Below are positions 17,747 to 27,368 of a DNA stretch of 64,000 nt, piece by piece; position 1 is the stretch's first letter; each line of letters starts with the position of its first letter. The notes beneath the pieces are model-generated. The model did no database searches. It was not told the DNA's origin and saw only the letters and a program-made list of their open reading frames with translations. Both the position numbers and the translations under genes were made by a program. The DNA is taken from the NCBI RefSeq assembly GCF_946151065.1, contig NZ_CAMGZA010000002.1, positions 372,001 to 436,000 of the forward strand, in the 5' to 3' direction. The DNA comes from Microbacterium sp. Marseille-Q6965 (GTDB taxonomy: Bacteria > Actinomycetota > Actinomycetes > Actinomycetales > Microbacteriaceae).

Positions 17747-18859
17747 GTGACTTCAGACCCGGCGAATACCTCGATCGCTCCGGCGATCACCCTCGACGAC
17801 CTGCCGCTTCGCGACGATCTGCGCGGTCAGACCCCGTACGGGGCGCCGCAGATGGCGGTTCCGGTCGCGCTGAACGTCAACGAGAACACCCATCCGGTGC
17901 CCGACGAGGTCGCCGATGACATCGCCGACGCCGTGTCGCGCGCGCTCCGCGAGGTGAACCGCTACCCGGACCGCGAGTTCACCGAGCTGCGCGAGGGATT
18001 CGCCGCCTACCTCGGCCACGGCCTCGTGGCCGAGCAGATCTGGGCGGCCAACGGCTCGAACGAGGTGCTGCAGCACGTGCTGCAGGCCTTCGCGGGTCCC
18101 GGGCGAACCGCCTTCGGCTTCGCGCCCACCTACTCGATGTACCGCCTGCTCGCCCGGGGGGTCGGCTCCGCCTGGCTCACGGGGACCCCCGGCCCGGGGT
18201 TCGAGCTCGACCCCGAGGATGCGGCGCGGCAGGTCGCCGAGGCGCGCCCCGACATCGTCTTCCTGTGCGCCCCGAACAACCCCACGGGAACGCCGCTGTC
18301 GCTCGATGTCGTCGAGGCGGTGTACGAGGCGACGGACGGCATCGTGATCGTCGATGAGGCCTACCGCGAGTTCGCGCCGCGCGATGAGCCGTCGGCGCTG
18401 ACCCTCCTCGACGGCCGCCCGCGCCTGGCCGTCTCGCGCACGATGAGCAAGGCGTTCGCGTTCGCGGGGGCGCGTGTCGGGTACCTCGCGGCCGACCCGG
18501 CGTTCGTCGACGCGTTGCGCCTGGTGCGCTTGCCTTACCACCTCTCCGCGCTCACGCAGGCCGCGGCCTCGGCCGCCCTGCGCCACGCCGACACGATGCT
18601 GCGCACCGTCGACGAGATCGTCGAGCAGCGCGACCGTATGTCGGCGACCCTCGAGGCACTCGGCTACTCCGTCTACCGCTCCTGGTCGAACTTCGTGCTG
18701 TTCGGCGGCGTGACCGACCCGTCGCGCACGTGGGCGGCGCTGCGCGACCGCGGCATCCTCGTTCGCGACGTCGGCATTCCGGGGCATCTGCGCGTCACGG
18801 CGGGCACCGAGGAGGAGACCACGGCGTTCCTCGAGGCGCTGGCGGAGATCGGCAACTGA
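17747..18859 (+). CDS. hisC: Histidinol-phosphate aminotransferase
   Basis: Protein of 370 residues, fold-type I PLP aminotransferase that makes histidinol phosphate from imidazole acetol phosphate. PLP-binding Lys is K235 in [17 protein letters not shown]. Other marks are [35 protein letters not shown] and [10 protein letters not shown]. The GTG at 17747 lies 7 nt after a TAACAT -10, so translation may start at the mRNA 5' end. hisB follows after 35 bp, then hisH and priA. hisD, normally the gene before hisC, is not upstream here; the LysM gene is. Confidence 0.95.
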   Translation: MTSDPANTSIAPAITLDDLPLRDDLRGQTPYGAPQMAVPVALNVNENTHPVPDEVADDIADAVSRALREVNRYPDREFTELREGFAAYLGHGLVAEQIWAANGSNEVLQHVLQAFAGPGRTAFGFAPTYSMYRLLARGVGSAWLTGTPGPGFELDPEDAARQVAEARPDIVFLCAPNNPTGTPLSLDVVEAVYEATDGIVIVDEAYREFAPRDEPSALTLLDGRPRLAVSRTMSKAFAFAGARVGYLAADPAFVDALRLVRLPYHLSALTQAAASAALRHADTMLRTVDEIVEQRDRMSATLEALGYSVYRSWSNFVLFGGVTDPSRTWAALRDRGILVRDVGIPGHLRVTAGTEEETTAFLEALAEIGN

Positions 18860-18894
18860 GCCGGGGTGCGCGGCCCCGCAATAGACTGGAGGGC

Positions 18895-19500
18895 ATGACC
18901 GCAGCCCGCACCGCCCGCCGCAGCCGCTCGACGAGCGAGTCGTCCGTCGAGCTCGAGCTGGACCTCGACGGTACCGGCGCGAGCAGCATCGACACGACGG
19001 TGCCGTTCTTCGACCACCTGCTCACGGCGTTCGCGAAGCACTCGCTGACGGACCTCACGGTGAAGGCGAGCGGTGACACGCACATCGACGCGCACCACAC
19101 CGTGGAGGACGTCGCGATCGTGCTGGGTCAGGCCATCCGCGAGGCCCTCGGCGACAAGTCGGGCATCTCGCGCTACGGAGACGCCCTCGTCCCCCTCGAC
19201 GAAGCACTGGCGCAGGCCGTGGTCGACGTCTCGGGTCGGCCGTACCTCGTGCACACCGGCGAGCCCGCCGGTTACGAGCACCACCTCATCGGCGGTCACT
19301 TCACCGGCTCGCTCGTGCGCCACGTGTTCGAGGCGATCGCGTTCAACGCCGCTCTCACCGTGCACGTGCGGGTGCTGGACGGGCGCGACCCCCACCACAT
19401 CGCCGAGGCGGAGTTCAAGGCATTTGCCCGCGCGTTCCGTCAGGCCAAGGCCCTCGACCCGCTGGTGAGCGGCATCCCGTCCACGAAGGGCGCGTTGTGA
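18895..19500 (+). CDS. hisB: Imidazoleglycerol-phosphate dehydratase
   Basis: Protein of 201 residues, monofunctional as in actinobacteria (no phosphatase domain). The Mn-binding histidine motifs DAHHTVED and EHHLIGGHF are present, as are VPFFDHLL and [14 protein letters not shown]. It converts IGP to imidazole acetol phosphate, feeding HisC. TAGACT (18882-18887) is 7 nt before the ATG; GGAGGG in the same stretch could serve as a ribosome binding site, so both leaderless and internal initiation are possible. The stop overlaps the hisH start as GTGA. Confidence 0.96.
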   Translation: MTAARTARRSRSTSESSVELELDLDGTGASSIDTTVPFFDHLLTAFAKHSLTDLTVKASGDTHIDAHHTVEDVAIVLGQAIREALGDKSGISRYGDALVPLDEALAQAVVDVSGRPYLVHTGEPAGYEHHLIGGHFTGSLVRHVFEAIAFNAALTVHVRVLDGRDPHHIAEAEFKAFARAFRQAKALDPLVSGIPSTKGAL

Positions 19501-20159
19501 GCGAGGAGCTGATCGGCGACGGTGATCGGCCGCTCGTTGCCGTCCTGGACTACGGCTCCGGCAACGTCCACTCCGCCGTCAAGGCGCTGGAGGCGGCCGG
19601 TGCCGACGTCCGCCTGACGAACGACCGCGGGCTCGTGCTGGAGGCCGACGGCCTGCTCGTTCCCGGCGTGGGCGCGTTCCGTGCCGTCATGGAGCAGCTC
19701 ACGGCCATCCGCGGTGGCGAGTTGATCGACCGCCGTCTGGCGGGCGGGCGGCCCGTCATGGGCATCTGCGTCGGGATGCAGGTGCTGTTCGAGCGCGGCA
19801 TCGAGCGCGGGGTCGACACCGAGGGCCTGGGGGAGTGGCCGGGCGTGGTCGCCGAGCTCGACGCCCCCGTGGTCCCGCACATGGGATGGAACACCGTCGA
19901 GGCGCCCGAGAGCTCGGTGCTCTTCCGCGGCATCCGCGACGAGCGCTTCTACTTCGTCCACTCGTACGCCGCCCAGGAGTGGACGCTCGGGGTGCAGCCG
20001 CCCTTCCCCGAGCCGGCCGTCACCTGGGCCGCCCACGGGGGACGCTTCATCGCGGCCGTCGAGAACGGGCCGCTGTCGGCCACCCAGTTCCACCCCGAGA
20101 AGTCGGGCGAGGCGGGCATCCGCCTGCTGGCGAACTGGGTCGGATCGCTGCGCCGCTGA
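19497..20159 (+). CDS. hisH: Imidazole glycerol phosphate synthase, glutaminase subunit
   Basis: Protein of 220 residues, class I glutamine amidotransferase. Catalytic C91 is in [11 protein letters not shown] and H199/E201 are in [26 protein letters not shown] and GVGAFRAVM are family marks. It supplies ammonia to HisF for imidazole ring closure; hisF is not in this window. The GTG start overlaps the hisB stop by 4 bp, so translational coupling is likely. Confidence 0.96.
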   Translation: MSEELIGDGDRPLVAVLDYGSGNVHSAVKALEAAGADVRLTNDRGLVLEADGLLVPGVGAFRAVMEQLTAIRGGELIDRRLAGGRPVMGICVGMQVLFERGIERGVDTEGLGEWPGVVAELDAPVVPHMGWNTVEAPESSVLFRGIRDERFYFVHSYAAQEWTLGVQPPFPEPAVTWAAHGGRFIAAVENGPLSATQFHPEKSGEAGIRLLANWVGSLRR

Positions 20160-20297
20160 TCCGTCGGGGCACCCGCGCTCCGCGCCATCCTGCACATCTC
20201 CCGCCGGAGTTTCCGCTCGATTGGATCGACGGGCCCGGCGCGCGTAATCTCAGACATCGTGCGTTCCGGCGGTAACGTCCCGCCCGCACAGGGAGCT

Positions 20298-21044
20298 ATG
20301 AACGATTTCGCGTCCACCCCTGGACTCATCCTGCTTCCCGCCGTCGACGTGGCGGGTGGGAAGGCCGTCCGCCTCACGCAGGGCGAGGCGGGCACCGAGA
20401 CGAGCTACGGTGACCCCGTCGAGGCCGCCGAGCAGTGGGCGTCGCAGGGCGCCGAGTGGATCCACCTCGTCGACCTCGACGCCGCGTTCGGGCGCGGCAG
20501 CAACACGTCGGTGCTGCGCAAGGTGCTCAAGCACGTCAAGGGCGTGAACATCGAGCTGTCGGGTGGCATCCGTGATGACGCCTCGCTGGAGGCCGCGCTC
20601 GAGAGCGGAGCACACCGCATCAACCTCGGCACGGCGGCGCTCGAGAACCCCGAATGGACCGCCTCCATCATCGGCCGTTACGGTGAGGCCGTCGCGGTCG
20701 GGCTCGACGTGCGCGGCACGACGCTCGCCGCCCGCGGCTGGACCCAGGAGGGCGGTGACCTCTGGGAGGTGCTCGACCGCCTGGAGGACGCCGGGTGCGC
20801 GCGCTACGTGGTCACCGACGTGACGAAGGACGGCACGCTCAAGGGGCCCAACCTCGAACTGCTGCGTCAGGTCGCCTCGCGCACGGACAAGCCCGTCATC
20901 GCGTCGGGCGGCGTCTCGAGCCTCGACGACATCGCGGCCCTGCGCAGCCTCGTTCCCGAGGGCGTCGAGGGCGCGATCGTGGGCAAGGCGCTCTACGCCG
21001 GCGCGTTCACCCTCGCCGAGGCGCTCGACATCGCGTCCGACTGA
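20298..21044 (+). CDS. priA: Phosphoribosyl isomerase A (HisA, possibly bifunctional with TrpF)
   Basis: TIM-barrel protein of 248 residues. [18 protein letters not shown], the catalytic-type Asp in that stretch, [13 protein letters not shown] and the second acid in [15 protein letters not shown] fit HisA/PriA. In many actinobacteria without trpF this enzyme serves both histidine and tryptophan synthesis; that dual role is assumed from the lineage. The ATG at 20298 with GGGAG close upstream gives MNDFASTPG, the usual start. A GTG at 20259, 8 nt after TAATCT (20245-20250), is an alternative leaderless start. Confidence 0.92.
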   Translation: MNDFASTPGLILLPAVDVAGGKAVRLTQGEAGTETSYGDPVEAAEQWASQGAEWIHLVDLDAAFGRGSNTSVLRKVLKHVKGVNIELSGGIRDDASLEAALESGAHRINLGTAALENPEWTASIIGRYGEAVAVGLDVRGTTLAARGWTQEGGDLWEVLDRLEDAGCARYVVTDVTKDGTLKGPNLELLRQVASRTDKPVIASGGVSSLDDIAALRSLVPEGVEGAIVGKALYAGAFTLAEALDIASD

Positions 21045-21048
21045 GATC

Positions 21049-21840
21049 GTGCACGAGAACGAGCGGCGGGAGGACGGATCGCACGATCCGTCGCTCGCCG
21101 ACTCCGCCGGCGTGCCGTGGGAGGGTCGCGAGTTCCGCCCCAATCCGGCGGCGGGCGACGACGGATCGGCGGACCCGCGACTGTGGGAGGCCCTGACCCG
21201 CTTCAGGGACGGCTCGGGCGATCCCGTCGCCGTCGTCGATGCGCTGCGGCAGGCGCGCGTGCTCGTGCCGCTCGTGGCCGAGAAGGGGGACGAGGGCGTC
21301 GGGCCGCACGGTCTGGCGGTCGACAAGACCCAGGAGCTGTCGATCGTGACGGTCGCCGCCCCCGACGGCCGCAGCGTGCAGCCGGTGTTCTCCAGCGTCG
21401 ACACGATGCGGCGCTGGGATGCGAAGGCGCGGCCCATCCCCGTTGCAGGCACGCGCGCCGCGCTCGCGGCGGCGGGGGAGCAGACCGACCTCGTCGTGAT
21501 CGACCCCGCCAGCGACACGGAGTTCGTCGTGCGCCGCCCGGCGGTGTGGGCGATCGCCCAGTCGCAGCCGTGGGAGCCCGCCTGGACGAGCCCGGAGGTC
21601 TACCGCGGCCTGCAGGAGTCGATCGGCCAGGAGCTGGCCGTGCTGGATCTCGCCGTCGAGCCGGGCGACCCGGGCGCGCGCCTGCGGGGGCCCGAACTGA
21701 TCGTGCGCCTCACGCTGGTCGACGGGCTGGAGCGCAGCGCGCTCGACGCCGTGCTGCAGCGGCTCGCCCGGCGCTGGGCGGCCGACGACCGCATCGCGGT
21801 GCTCGTCGACAGCCTGCAGGTCAAGCTCGCCCGCGGCTGA
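21049..21840 (+). CDS. SseB family protein
   Basis: Protein of 263 residues matching the SseB N-terminal domain pattern (DPRLWEALTRFRDGSGDPVA, QARVLVPLVAEKG, PVFSSVDTMRRWD, LVVIDPASDTEFVVRRPAVW). Actinobacterial SseB-like proteins often follow hisA; their function is not known. The GTG start is 4 bp after the priA stop, so it is the last gene of the his operon. The first 40 residues are charged and variable. No signal peptide. Confidence 0.85.
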   Translation: MHENERREDGSHDPSLADSAGVPWEGREFRPNPAAGDDGSADPRLWEALTRFRDGSGDPVAVVDALRQARVLVPLVAEKGDEGVGPHGLAVDKTQELSIVTVAAPDGRSVQPVFSSVDTMRRWDAKARPIPVAGTRAALAAAGEQTDLVVIDPASDTEFVVRRPAVWAIAQSQPWEPAWTSPEVYRGLQESIGQELAVLDLAVEPGDPGARLRGPELIVRLTLVDGLERSALDAVLQRLARRWAADDRIAVLVDSLQVKLARG

Positions 21841-21880
21841 CGGCCGCCGCCGTCGCGGTCGTCAGCCGCCGTCGCGTCCG

Positions 21881-22294
21881 TCAGATGACGGGACCCGTGA
21901 ACTTCTCGCCCGGGCCCTTGCCCGGGGCGTCGGGAATGACGGAGATCTCACGGAAGCGCAGCTGCAGCGATCGCAGCCCGTCGCGGATGGGACGGGCGTG
22001 CGAGTCGCTGATCTCCGGCGCGGCGGCGGTGACGAGGCCGGCGAGCGAGTTGATGAGCTTGCGAGCCTCGTCGAGGTCGGTCAGGTCTTCCGCGCTCTCC
22101 TCCTCGCCGAGCCCGAGCTTGACGGCCGCGGCGCTCATCAGGTGAATGCAGGCCGACGCGATCACCTCGACGGCCGGCACATCGGCGATGTCGCGGGCGG
22201 CCCCCGCGGCCTCCGCGGCGCGCTCCTGTTCCTCCCACCGTGCGTGGCGATCGGCGTCGAAAGAGTGGCTGTGGGAGGACGGCATGGTGCTCAT
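21881..22294 (-). CDS. DUF1844 domain-containing protein
   Basis: Protein of 137 residues. The core, about 30-110 (DVPAVEVIASACIHLMSAAA, LGLGEEESAEDLTDLDEARK), is the DUF1844 pattern, and the gene sits next to infC as in many actinobacteria. The N-terminus is His/Ser/charge-rich. Function unknown. The ATG complement at 22292-22294 is used; a second ATG lies three codons inside. It is divergent from infC across 272 bp. Confidence 0.85.
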   Translation of the reverse strand: MSTMPSSHSHSFDADRHARWEEQERAAEAAGAARDIADVPAVEVIASACIHLMSAAAVKLGLGEEESAEDLTDLDEARKLINSLAGLVTAAAPEISDSHARPIRDGLRSLQLRFREISVIPDAPGKGPGEKFTGPVI

Positions 22295-22307
22295 CGGGGC
22301 TTTCTGG

Positions 22308-22340
22308 TAGTCTTGGGGCGGCTCCGGAATGTATTCCGGA
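22308..22340 (+). promoter_or_regulatory. infC promoter -10 and 5' leader inverted repeat
   Basis: TAGTCT at 22308-22313 is a likely -10. Just downstream, at the expected mRNA 5' end, TCCGGAAT-GT-ATTCCGGA (22323-22340) is a perfect 8+8 inverted repeat that could be a hairpin or an operator. From here to infC (22567) the leader is about 245 nt and untranslated as far as I can tell, with a smaller CCCGC-GATCA-GCGGG hairpin at 22400-22414. A long structured leader would fit control of the infC-rpmI-rplT operon by ribosomal protein bL20 or IF3, but this is inference. Confidence 0.5.
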
Positions 22341-22566
22341 CGAAAGAGGATTCACATCCCACCCGCGCTTGCCGTCCTAGGCTACCGGGTCACACTCCGC
22401 CCGCGATCAGCGGGTCGTCATCCAGAGATCGGGTAACAGCGAGATCCGGATGTTCGGGTGAGCCGACGTCAGTCGTCGTGCACGGGTGGATGCTGAGTTT
22501 CTCTCCCGCCCGTGTCGTGAACGTCGCGCCACGGTGGCCGCAGCCATCGCACCCAAGGAGTTCCGC

Positions 22567-23184
<618 letters not shown>

Positions 23185-23256
23185 GCCCCACCGACTTCCC
23201 GCCCCGGCGGGCAGCACTGAACGTCGCCCGCAGGGCGCCAACGTAAGGAAGAGAAG

Positions 23257-23451
23257 ATGCCGAAGCAGAAGACCCACTCGGGCAGCAAGAAGCGCTTCAA
23301 GATCACCGGCAGCGGCAAGATCAAGAAGCAGCAGGCCAACATGCGCCACAACCTCGAGCACAAGTCGAGCCGTCGCACCCGCCGCCTGAACCAGGACCAG
23401 GTCATCTCGGGCAACGACCTCAAGGTCGTCAAGAAGCTCCTCGGTCGCTGA
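23257..23451 (+). CDS. rpmI: 50S ribosomal protein bL35
   Basis: Protein of 64 residues, highly basic, starting [20 protein letters not shown]. Full length for bL35. GTAAGGAAGAG supplies the ribosome binding site. It lies 72 bp after infC and 32 bp before rplT in the conserved operon. Confidence 0.98.
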   Translation: MPKQKTHSGSKKRFKITGSGKIKKQQANMRHNLEHKSSRRTRRLNQDQVISGNDLKVVKKLLGR

Positions 23452-23483
23452 GACGACGCGAGATCACGTTAGGAATCTGAAGA

Positions 23484-23867
23484 ATGGCTAGAGTCAAGCG
23501 GGCCGTCAACGCCCAGAAGAAGCGTCGCGTCATCCTCGAGCGCGCCTCGGGTTACCGTGGCCAGCGTTCGCGCCTGTACCGCAAGGCGAAGGAGCAGGTC
23601 ACCCACTCGCTCGTCTACGCGTACCGCGACCGCCGCAAGAAGAAGGGCGACTTCCGTCGCCTCTGGATCCAGCGGATCAACGCCGCCGCGCGTCAGAACG
23701 GCATCACCTACAACCGCTTCATCCAGGGCCTGGCCCTGGCGGGCGTCGAGGTCGACCGCCGCATGCTGGCCGAGCTGGCCGTGAACGAGCCCGCCGCCTT
23801 CACCTCGCTCGTCGAGACCGCCAAGAAGGCGCTCCCGGCCGACGTGAACGCGCCGAAGGCCGCGTAA
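23484..23867 (+). CDS. rplT: 50S ribosomal protein bL20
   Basis: Protein of 127 residues, basic N-terminal helix ([20 protein letters not shown]) and globular C-terminus ([20 protein letters not shown]). bL20 nucleates large-subunit assembly and represses the infC operon in several bacteria. It is followed by a strong terminator, closing the operon. Confidence 0.98.
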   Translation: MARVKRAVNAQKKRRVILERASGYRGQRSRLYRKAKEQVTHSLVYAYRDRRKKKGDFRRLWIQRINAAARQNGITYNRFIQGLALAGVEVDRRMLAELAVNEPAAFTSLVETAKKALPADVNAPKAA

Positions 23868-23881
23868 GCAGCATCACCTCG

Positions 23882-23918
23882 CGAAGGCGGGGCGTCCCCA
23901 CGGGGCGCCCCGCCTTCG
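23882..23918 (+). terminator. Terminator of infC-rpmI-rplT
   Basis: Perfect 13-bp stem CGAAGGCGGGGCG (23882-23894) with its complement at 23906-23918. The 11-nt loop can itself pair CCCC with GGGG. There is only a weak T-tract, as usual in high-GC actinobacteria. Confidence 0.85.
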
Positions 23919-24003
23919 TCGTCTCCGTGTGACTCCGGGGCGCGGGCGCGGGACGGCCGCGCGCCGCCCGAGCGGGCGGCGGTGCCCTGCGTAGGCTGGG
24001 GAC

Positions 24004-24804
24004 GTGCTCGAGAATCCCCGTTCGCCGCGCGTGCGCGCCGTCGCCAAGCTCGCCAAGCGCAACGCCCGCGAGGAGACGGGGCTGTTCCTGCTCGAGGGGC
24101 CGCAGCCGGTGCGCGAGGCGCTGGAGTACCGCCCCGACGCCATCGTCGATCTCTTCGCGACCCCCTCGGCGCTGGAACGACACGGCGACATCCGCACGCT
24201 CCTCACCGACGCCGCGGTCGAGGTCGACTTCGTGACCGAGGCGGTGCTGGCGGCGATGGCCGACACCGTGACGCCGCAGGGACTGCTTGCGGTCGCTCGT
24301 CAGTCGCCCACCTCGATTCGCGAGGTCTTCGACGGGTCACCGCGCCTCGTCGCGATCTGCGAGGAGGTGCGCGATCCGGGCAACCTCGGCACCATCATCC
24401 GCGCGGCGGACGCCGCCGGCGCGGACGCGGTCGTGCTGACGGGCCGCACCGTCGATCCCCACAACCCGAAGGTGGTCCGCTCCACCACCGGATCGTTGTT
24501 CCACCTGCCCTACGCGGTCGGCGCCTCCCTGCCCGACGCGGTCGAGCGCGCGCACGCGGCCGGCATGACGGTCATCGCGGCCGACGTGAAGGGCGACGAT
24601 CTGCTCGTCGCCCGCGCGGAGGGTGCGCTGACCGGCCCCACCGCGTGGGTGTTCGGCAACGAGGCGCGCGGTCTCGACGACGATGGGCTGGCCCTCGCCG
24701 ACCGTGCGCTGCGTCTGCCGATCTTCGGGCGCGCGGAATCGCTGAACCTCGCCACGGCCGCGAGCGTGTGCCTCTACGAGAGCGCCTTCGCGCAGCGCAC
24801 CTGA
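24004..24804 (+). CDS. TrmH/SpoU-family RNA 2'-O-methyltransferase
   Basis: Protein of 266 residues. An N-terminal L30e-like substrate-binding domain (GLFLLEGPQPVREALEYRPD) is followed by a SPOUT trefoil-knot domain. Knot motifs 1-3 are visible: DPGNLGTIIRAADAAGADAV, FGNEARGL and SLNLATAASVCLYE. Such enzymes methylate ribose in rRNA or tRNA; the closest pattern is the TsnR/RlmB group. The exact target is not inferable. TAGGCT (23992-23997) is 6 nt before the GTG start, pointing to a leaderless mRNA. Genes of this type commonly follow rplT in actinobacteria. Confidence 0.9.
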   Translation: MLENPRSPRVRAVAKLAKRNAREETGLFLLEGPQPVREALEYRPDAIVDLFATPSALERHGDIRTLLTDAAVEVDFVTEAVLAAMADTVTPQGLLAVARQSPTSIREVFDGSPRLVAICEEVRDPGNLGTIIRAADAAGADAVVLTGRTVDPHNPKVVRSTTGSLFHLPYAVGASLPDAVERAHAAGMTVIAADVKGDDLLVARAEGALTGPTAWVFGNEARGLDDDGLALADRALRLPIFGRAESLNLATAASVCLYESAFAQRT

Positions 24805-24925
24805 ACCACCGTGTCGCGCAGGCCTGCGCGACCGCGGCACGCCCGGGATCCCGCTGTTGTTACGTCTCGGTAAAGCGGGTACCCCCGATTGGTCGTTGCC
24901 TCGTCGTGGCTCTAGTGTGATTCGC

Positions 24926-25666
24926 ATGGCTGAGCCCCTTGTCGTCGTGGAGAACGTGCAGAAGCACTATGGCGACTTCCACGCACTGAAGAACATCAAC
25001 CTCACCGTCGATGCGGGCGAGGTCGTCGTGGTGATCGGCCCGTCGGGGTCCGGCAAGTCGACGCTGTGCCGCACGATCAACCGGCTCGAGACGATCACGA
25101 GCGGTTCGATCCGCATCGACGGGGCGGAACTGCCCAAGGAGGGCAAGGCGCTCGCGAAGCTGCGGGCCGAGGTCGGGATGGTCTTCCAGTCCTTCAACCT
25201 CTTCGCCCACCTGACGATCCTCGAGAACGTCACCCTCGGGCCGATCAAGGTGCGCGGGCTCAGCAAGGCCGACGCCGAGAAGGAGGCGCGCCGCCTGCTG
25301 GATCGCGTCGGCGTGGGTCACCAGGCCGACAAGCTCCCGGCCCAGCTCTCCGGCGGTCAGCAGCAGCGCGTCGCGATCGCGCGAGCTCTCGCCATGCAGC
25401 CCAAGGTCATGCTCTTCGACGAGCCCACCAGCGCGCTCGACCCCGAGATGATCAATGAGGTGCTCGACGTCATGGTCACCCTCGCTAAGGAGGGCATGAC
25501 GATGATCGTCGTGACCCACGAGATGGGCTTCGCCCGCAAGGCCGCCGACCGCGTCGTGTTCATGGCCGACGGAGAGATCGTCGAGCAGGCCAGGCCCGAC
25601 GAGTTCTTCACCAACCCGCAGTCGGGGCGCGCCAAGGACTTCCTCTCGAAGCTCATCACTCACTGA
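24926..25666 (+). CDS. gluA: Glutamate ABC transporter, ATP-binding protein
   Basis: Protein of 246 residues, ATPase of a polar-amino-acid importer. Walker A is GPSGSGKST (about 36-44), the Q-loop is MVFQSFNLFAHLT, the ABC signature is LSGGQQQR, Walker B is VMLFDEP, and the H-loop is VTHEM. Gene order ATPase, binding protein, two permeases matches gluABCD of Corynebacterium, so glutamate is the likely substrate. TAGTGT (24913-24918) is 7 nt before the ATG and TTGGTC (24889-24894) is a possible -35. The upstream in-frame region from 24857 is not part of the protein. Confidence 0.94.
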   Translation: MAEPLVVVENVQKHYGDFHALKNINLTVDAGEVVVVIGPSGSGKSTLCRTINRLETITSGSIRIDGAELPKEGKALAKLRAEVGMVFQSFNLFAHLTILENVTLGPIKVRGLSKADAEKEARRLLDRVGVGHQADKLPAQLSGGQQQRVAIARALAMQPKVMLFDEPTSALDPEMINEVLDVMVTLAKEGMTMIVVTHEMGFARKAADRVVFMADGEIVEQARPDEFFTNPQSGRAKDFLSKLITH

Positions 25667-25726
25667 GACGAGACTCCCACCCGGTTCCGCAACACAGCAG
25701 CGGAGCCTTCCCAACCAGGAGGAATC

Positions 25727-26638
25727 ATGCGAAAGATCCGCAATCTCGCGGCGGTCGGCATCGCGGCCACCGCGCTGCTGGCCCTGACGGCCTGCAACAG
25801 CGGCACCCCCGGCGGCGGCAGCGGCAACGACGGCGGCGACTCGGGCGATGCGGCTTCGGAGAAGCCCTACGAGGTCGCCAGCGACGTCACGCTCGAGGGC
25901 AGCCCGACGTACGACCGGATGGTCGAGGCGGGCGAGGTCCGCATCGGTGTCAAGGAGGACCAGCCCGGACTCGGCTACCTCGACGCCACGACCGGTGAGC
26001 GCACCGGCTTCGACGTCGAGATCGCGCGCTGGATGGCCGCCGAGCTCGGCTTCGGCGAGGACCAGATCGAGTGGCAGGCGATTCCGTCGGCCAACCGTGA
26101 GCAGGCCATCGTCAACGGCGACATCGACTTCTACGTCGGCACCTACTCGATCACGGACGCGCGCAAGGAGCAGATCGACTTCGCGGGTCCGTACTTCGTG
26201 ACCGGGCAGGGCCTGCTCGTCGCGGCCGACAGCGAGATCGAGTCGGACGCCGACCTCACCAGCGATGTCACGGTCTGCTCCGCGACCGGCTCCACGCCGA
26301 TCCAGAACATCCGCGACAACTACGAGGCGCAGACCGAGGAGTTCGACACGTACACGCAGTGCGTGGACGCGCTGCTCAACGGCACTGTCGATGCCGTCAC
26401 CACCGACGAGCTCATCCTGATCGGCTACGCCGCGGCCTACCCGGAGGAGCTGAAGATCGTCGGCGAGCCCTTCTCGGTCGAGAACTACGGCATCGGCCTG
26501 CCCAAGGGCGACGACGCGCTGCGCGACTTCATGAACACCGTGCTCGAGGAGAACCCCGACACCTGGTCGGCGATCTTCGACATGGAGCTGGGCGACGCGG
26601 GCGTGACGCCCGAGCAGCCCGAGGTCGACCGGTACTGA
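25727..26638 (+). CDS. gluB: Glutamate ABC transporter, substrate-binding lipoprotein
   Basis: Protein of 303 residues. Type II signal peptide with lipobox LTAC (Cys23), then a Gly/Ser/Asp-rich linker. The solute-binding domain has GVKEDQPGLGYLDATTGERT, FDVEIARWMAAELGF, YSITDARKEQIDFAGPY and the C-terminal ENYGIGLPKGDDALRDF. It is therefore anchored on the outer face of the membrane and delivers ligand to the permeases. A very good AGGAGG ribosome binding site precedes the ATG, fitting the high level at which binding proteins are made. Length and domains are normal. Confidence 0.95.
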   Translation: MRKIRNLAAVGIAATALLALTACNSGTPGGGSGNDGGDSGDAASEKPYEVASDVTLEGSPTYDRMVEAGEVRIGVKEDQPGLGYLDATTGERTGFDVEIARWMAAELGFGEDQIEWQAIPSANREQAIVNGDIDFYVGTYSITDARKEQIDFAGPYFVTGQGLLVAADSEIESDADLTSDVTVCSATGSTPIQNIRDNYEAQTEEFDTYTQCVDALLNGTVDAVTTDELILIGYAAAYPEELKIVGEPFSVENYGIGLPKGDDALRDFMNTVLEENPDTWSAIFDMELGDAGVTPEQPEVDRY

Positions 26639-26661
26639 TCGACCGACGTCATTCACACCAT

Positions 26662-26697
26662 CCGCGGTGGCCGGTCCTCAGGGGCCGGCCACCGCGG
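26662..26697 (+). terminator. Intercistronic stem-loop between gluB and gluC
   Basis: Perfect 13-bp stem CCGCGGTGGCCGG (26662-26674) pairing with 26685-26697, 10-nt loop. It lies between the binding protein and the permeases. Such hairpins act as partial terminators or 3' mRNA protectors and raise binding-protein yield over permease. No T-tract follows, so read-through is expected. Confidence 0.8.
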
Positions 26698-26720
26698 ACG
26701 ACATCCAGGAGAGGCGGGAC

Positions 26721-27368
26721 GTGGACACCCTGATCGACAACCTCGATCTGTGGCGCGATGCGCTCGGCAACACCGTGCTGTTGTTCGTCGTGAGCGGGCT
26801 CATGGCGCTCGTGTTGGGGACGATCGTGGGCGCCATGCGCGTCTCGCCCGTGCCGATCGCGCGCGCCGTCGGCACGGCCTACGTCAACCTCGTGCGGAAC
26901 ACCCCGCTCACCCTGATCTTCTTCTTCTTCGCGCTGGGCTTTCCCGCGCTGAACCTCGTCAACCTGAGCTACACCTCGCTCGCGATCCTCGCGCTCGGGT
27001 TCTACACCGCCACCTACGTCGCGGAGGCGCTCCGGGCCGGCATCAACACGGTCCCCGTCGGGCAGGCCGAGGCGGCCCGCGCCATCGGGCTGCCGTTCGG
27101 GCAGGTGATGACCCTCATCGTGCTGCCGCAGGCGTTCCGCTCGATCGTGCCGCCGATGATGAGCGTGTTCATCGCCCTGCTGAAGAACACCACGGTCGCC
27201 GCCGGCTTCTCGGTCGTCGAGCTCGGCTCGATGCGCGCCAACCTCTCGGAGCGCGGCGAGCCCGCGATGGTGGTCCTGCTGTGGATCGCCGGATTCTTCG
27301 TGGTGATGGTGCTGCTGCTGTCGTGGCTGCAGCGAACGCTCGAGACCCGCTGGAAGGTGATGCGATGA
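26721..27368 (+). CDS. gluC: Glutamate ABC transporter, permease GluC
   Basis: Protein of 215 residues, His/Glu/Gln/Arg-type inner-membrane permease with five predicted TM segments (first NTVLLFVVSGLMALVLGTIV). The cytoplasmic EAA loop (EAARAIGLPFGQVMTLIVLP) contacts GluA. The GTG at 26721 is preceded by AGGAGAGG (26707-26714) at good spacing; the open frame back to 26667 overlaps the intercistronic hairpin and is not coding. The stop overlaps the gluD start as ATGA. Confidence 0.93.
   Translation: MDTLIDNLDLWRDALGNTVLLFVVSGLMALVLGTIVGAMRVSPVPIARAVGTAYVNLVRNTPLTLIFFFFALGFPALNLVNLSYTSLAILALGFYTATYVAEALRAGINTVPVGQAEAARAIGLPFGQVMTLIVLPQAFRSIVPPMMSVFIALLKNTTVAAGFSVVELGSMRANLSERGEPAMVVLLWIAGFFVVMVLLLSWLQRTLETRWKVMR

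Noticed and set aside
22329..22436. 35-codon ORF in the infC leader as a leader peptide
   Set aside because: No ribosome binding site, no biased amino-acid run, and its ATG is inside the inverted-repeat hairpin.
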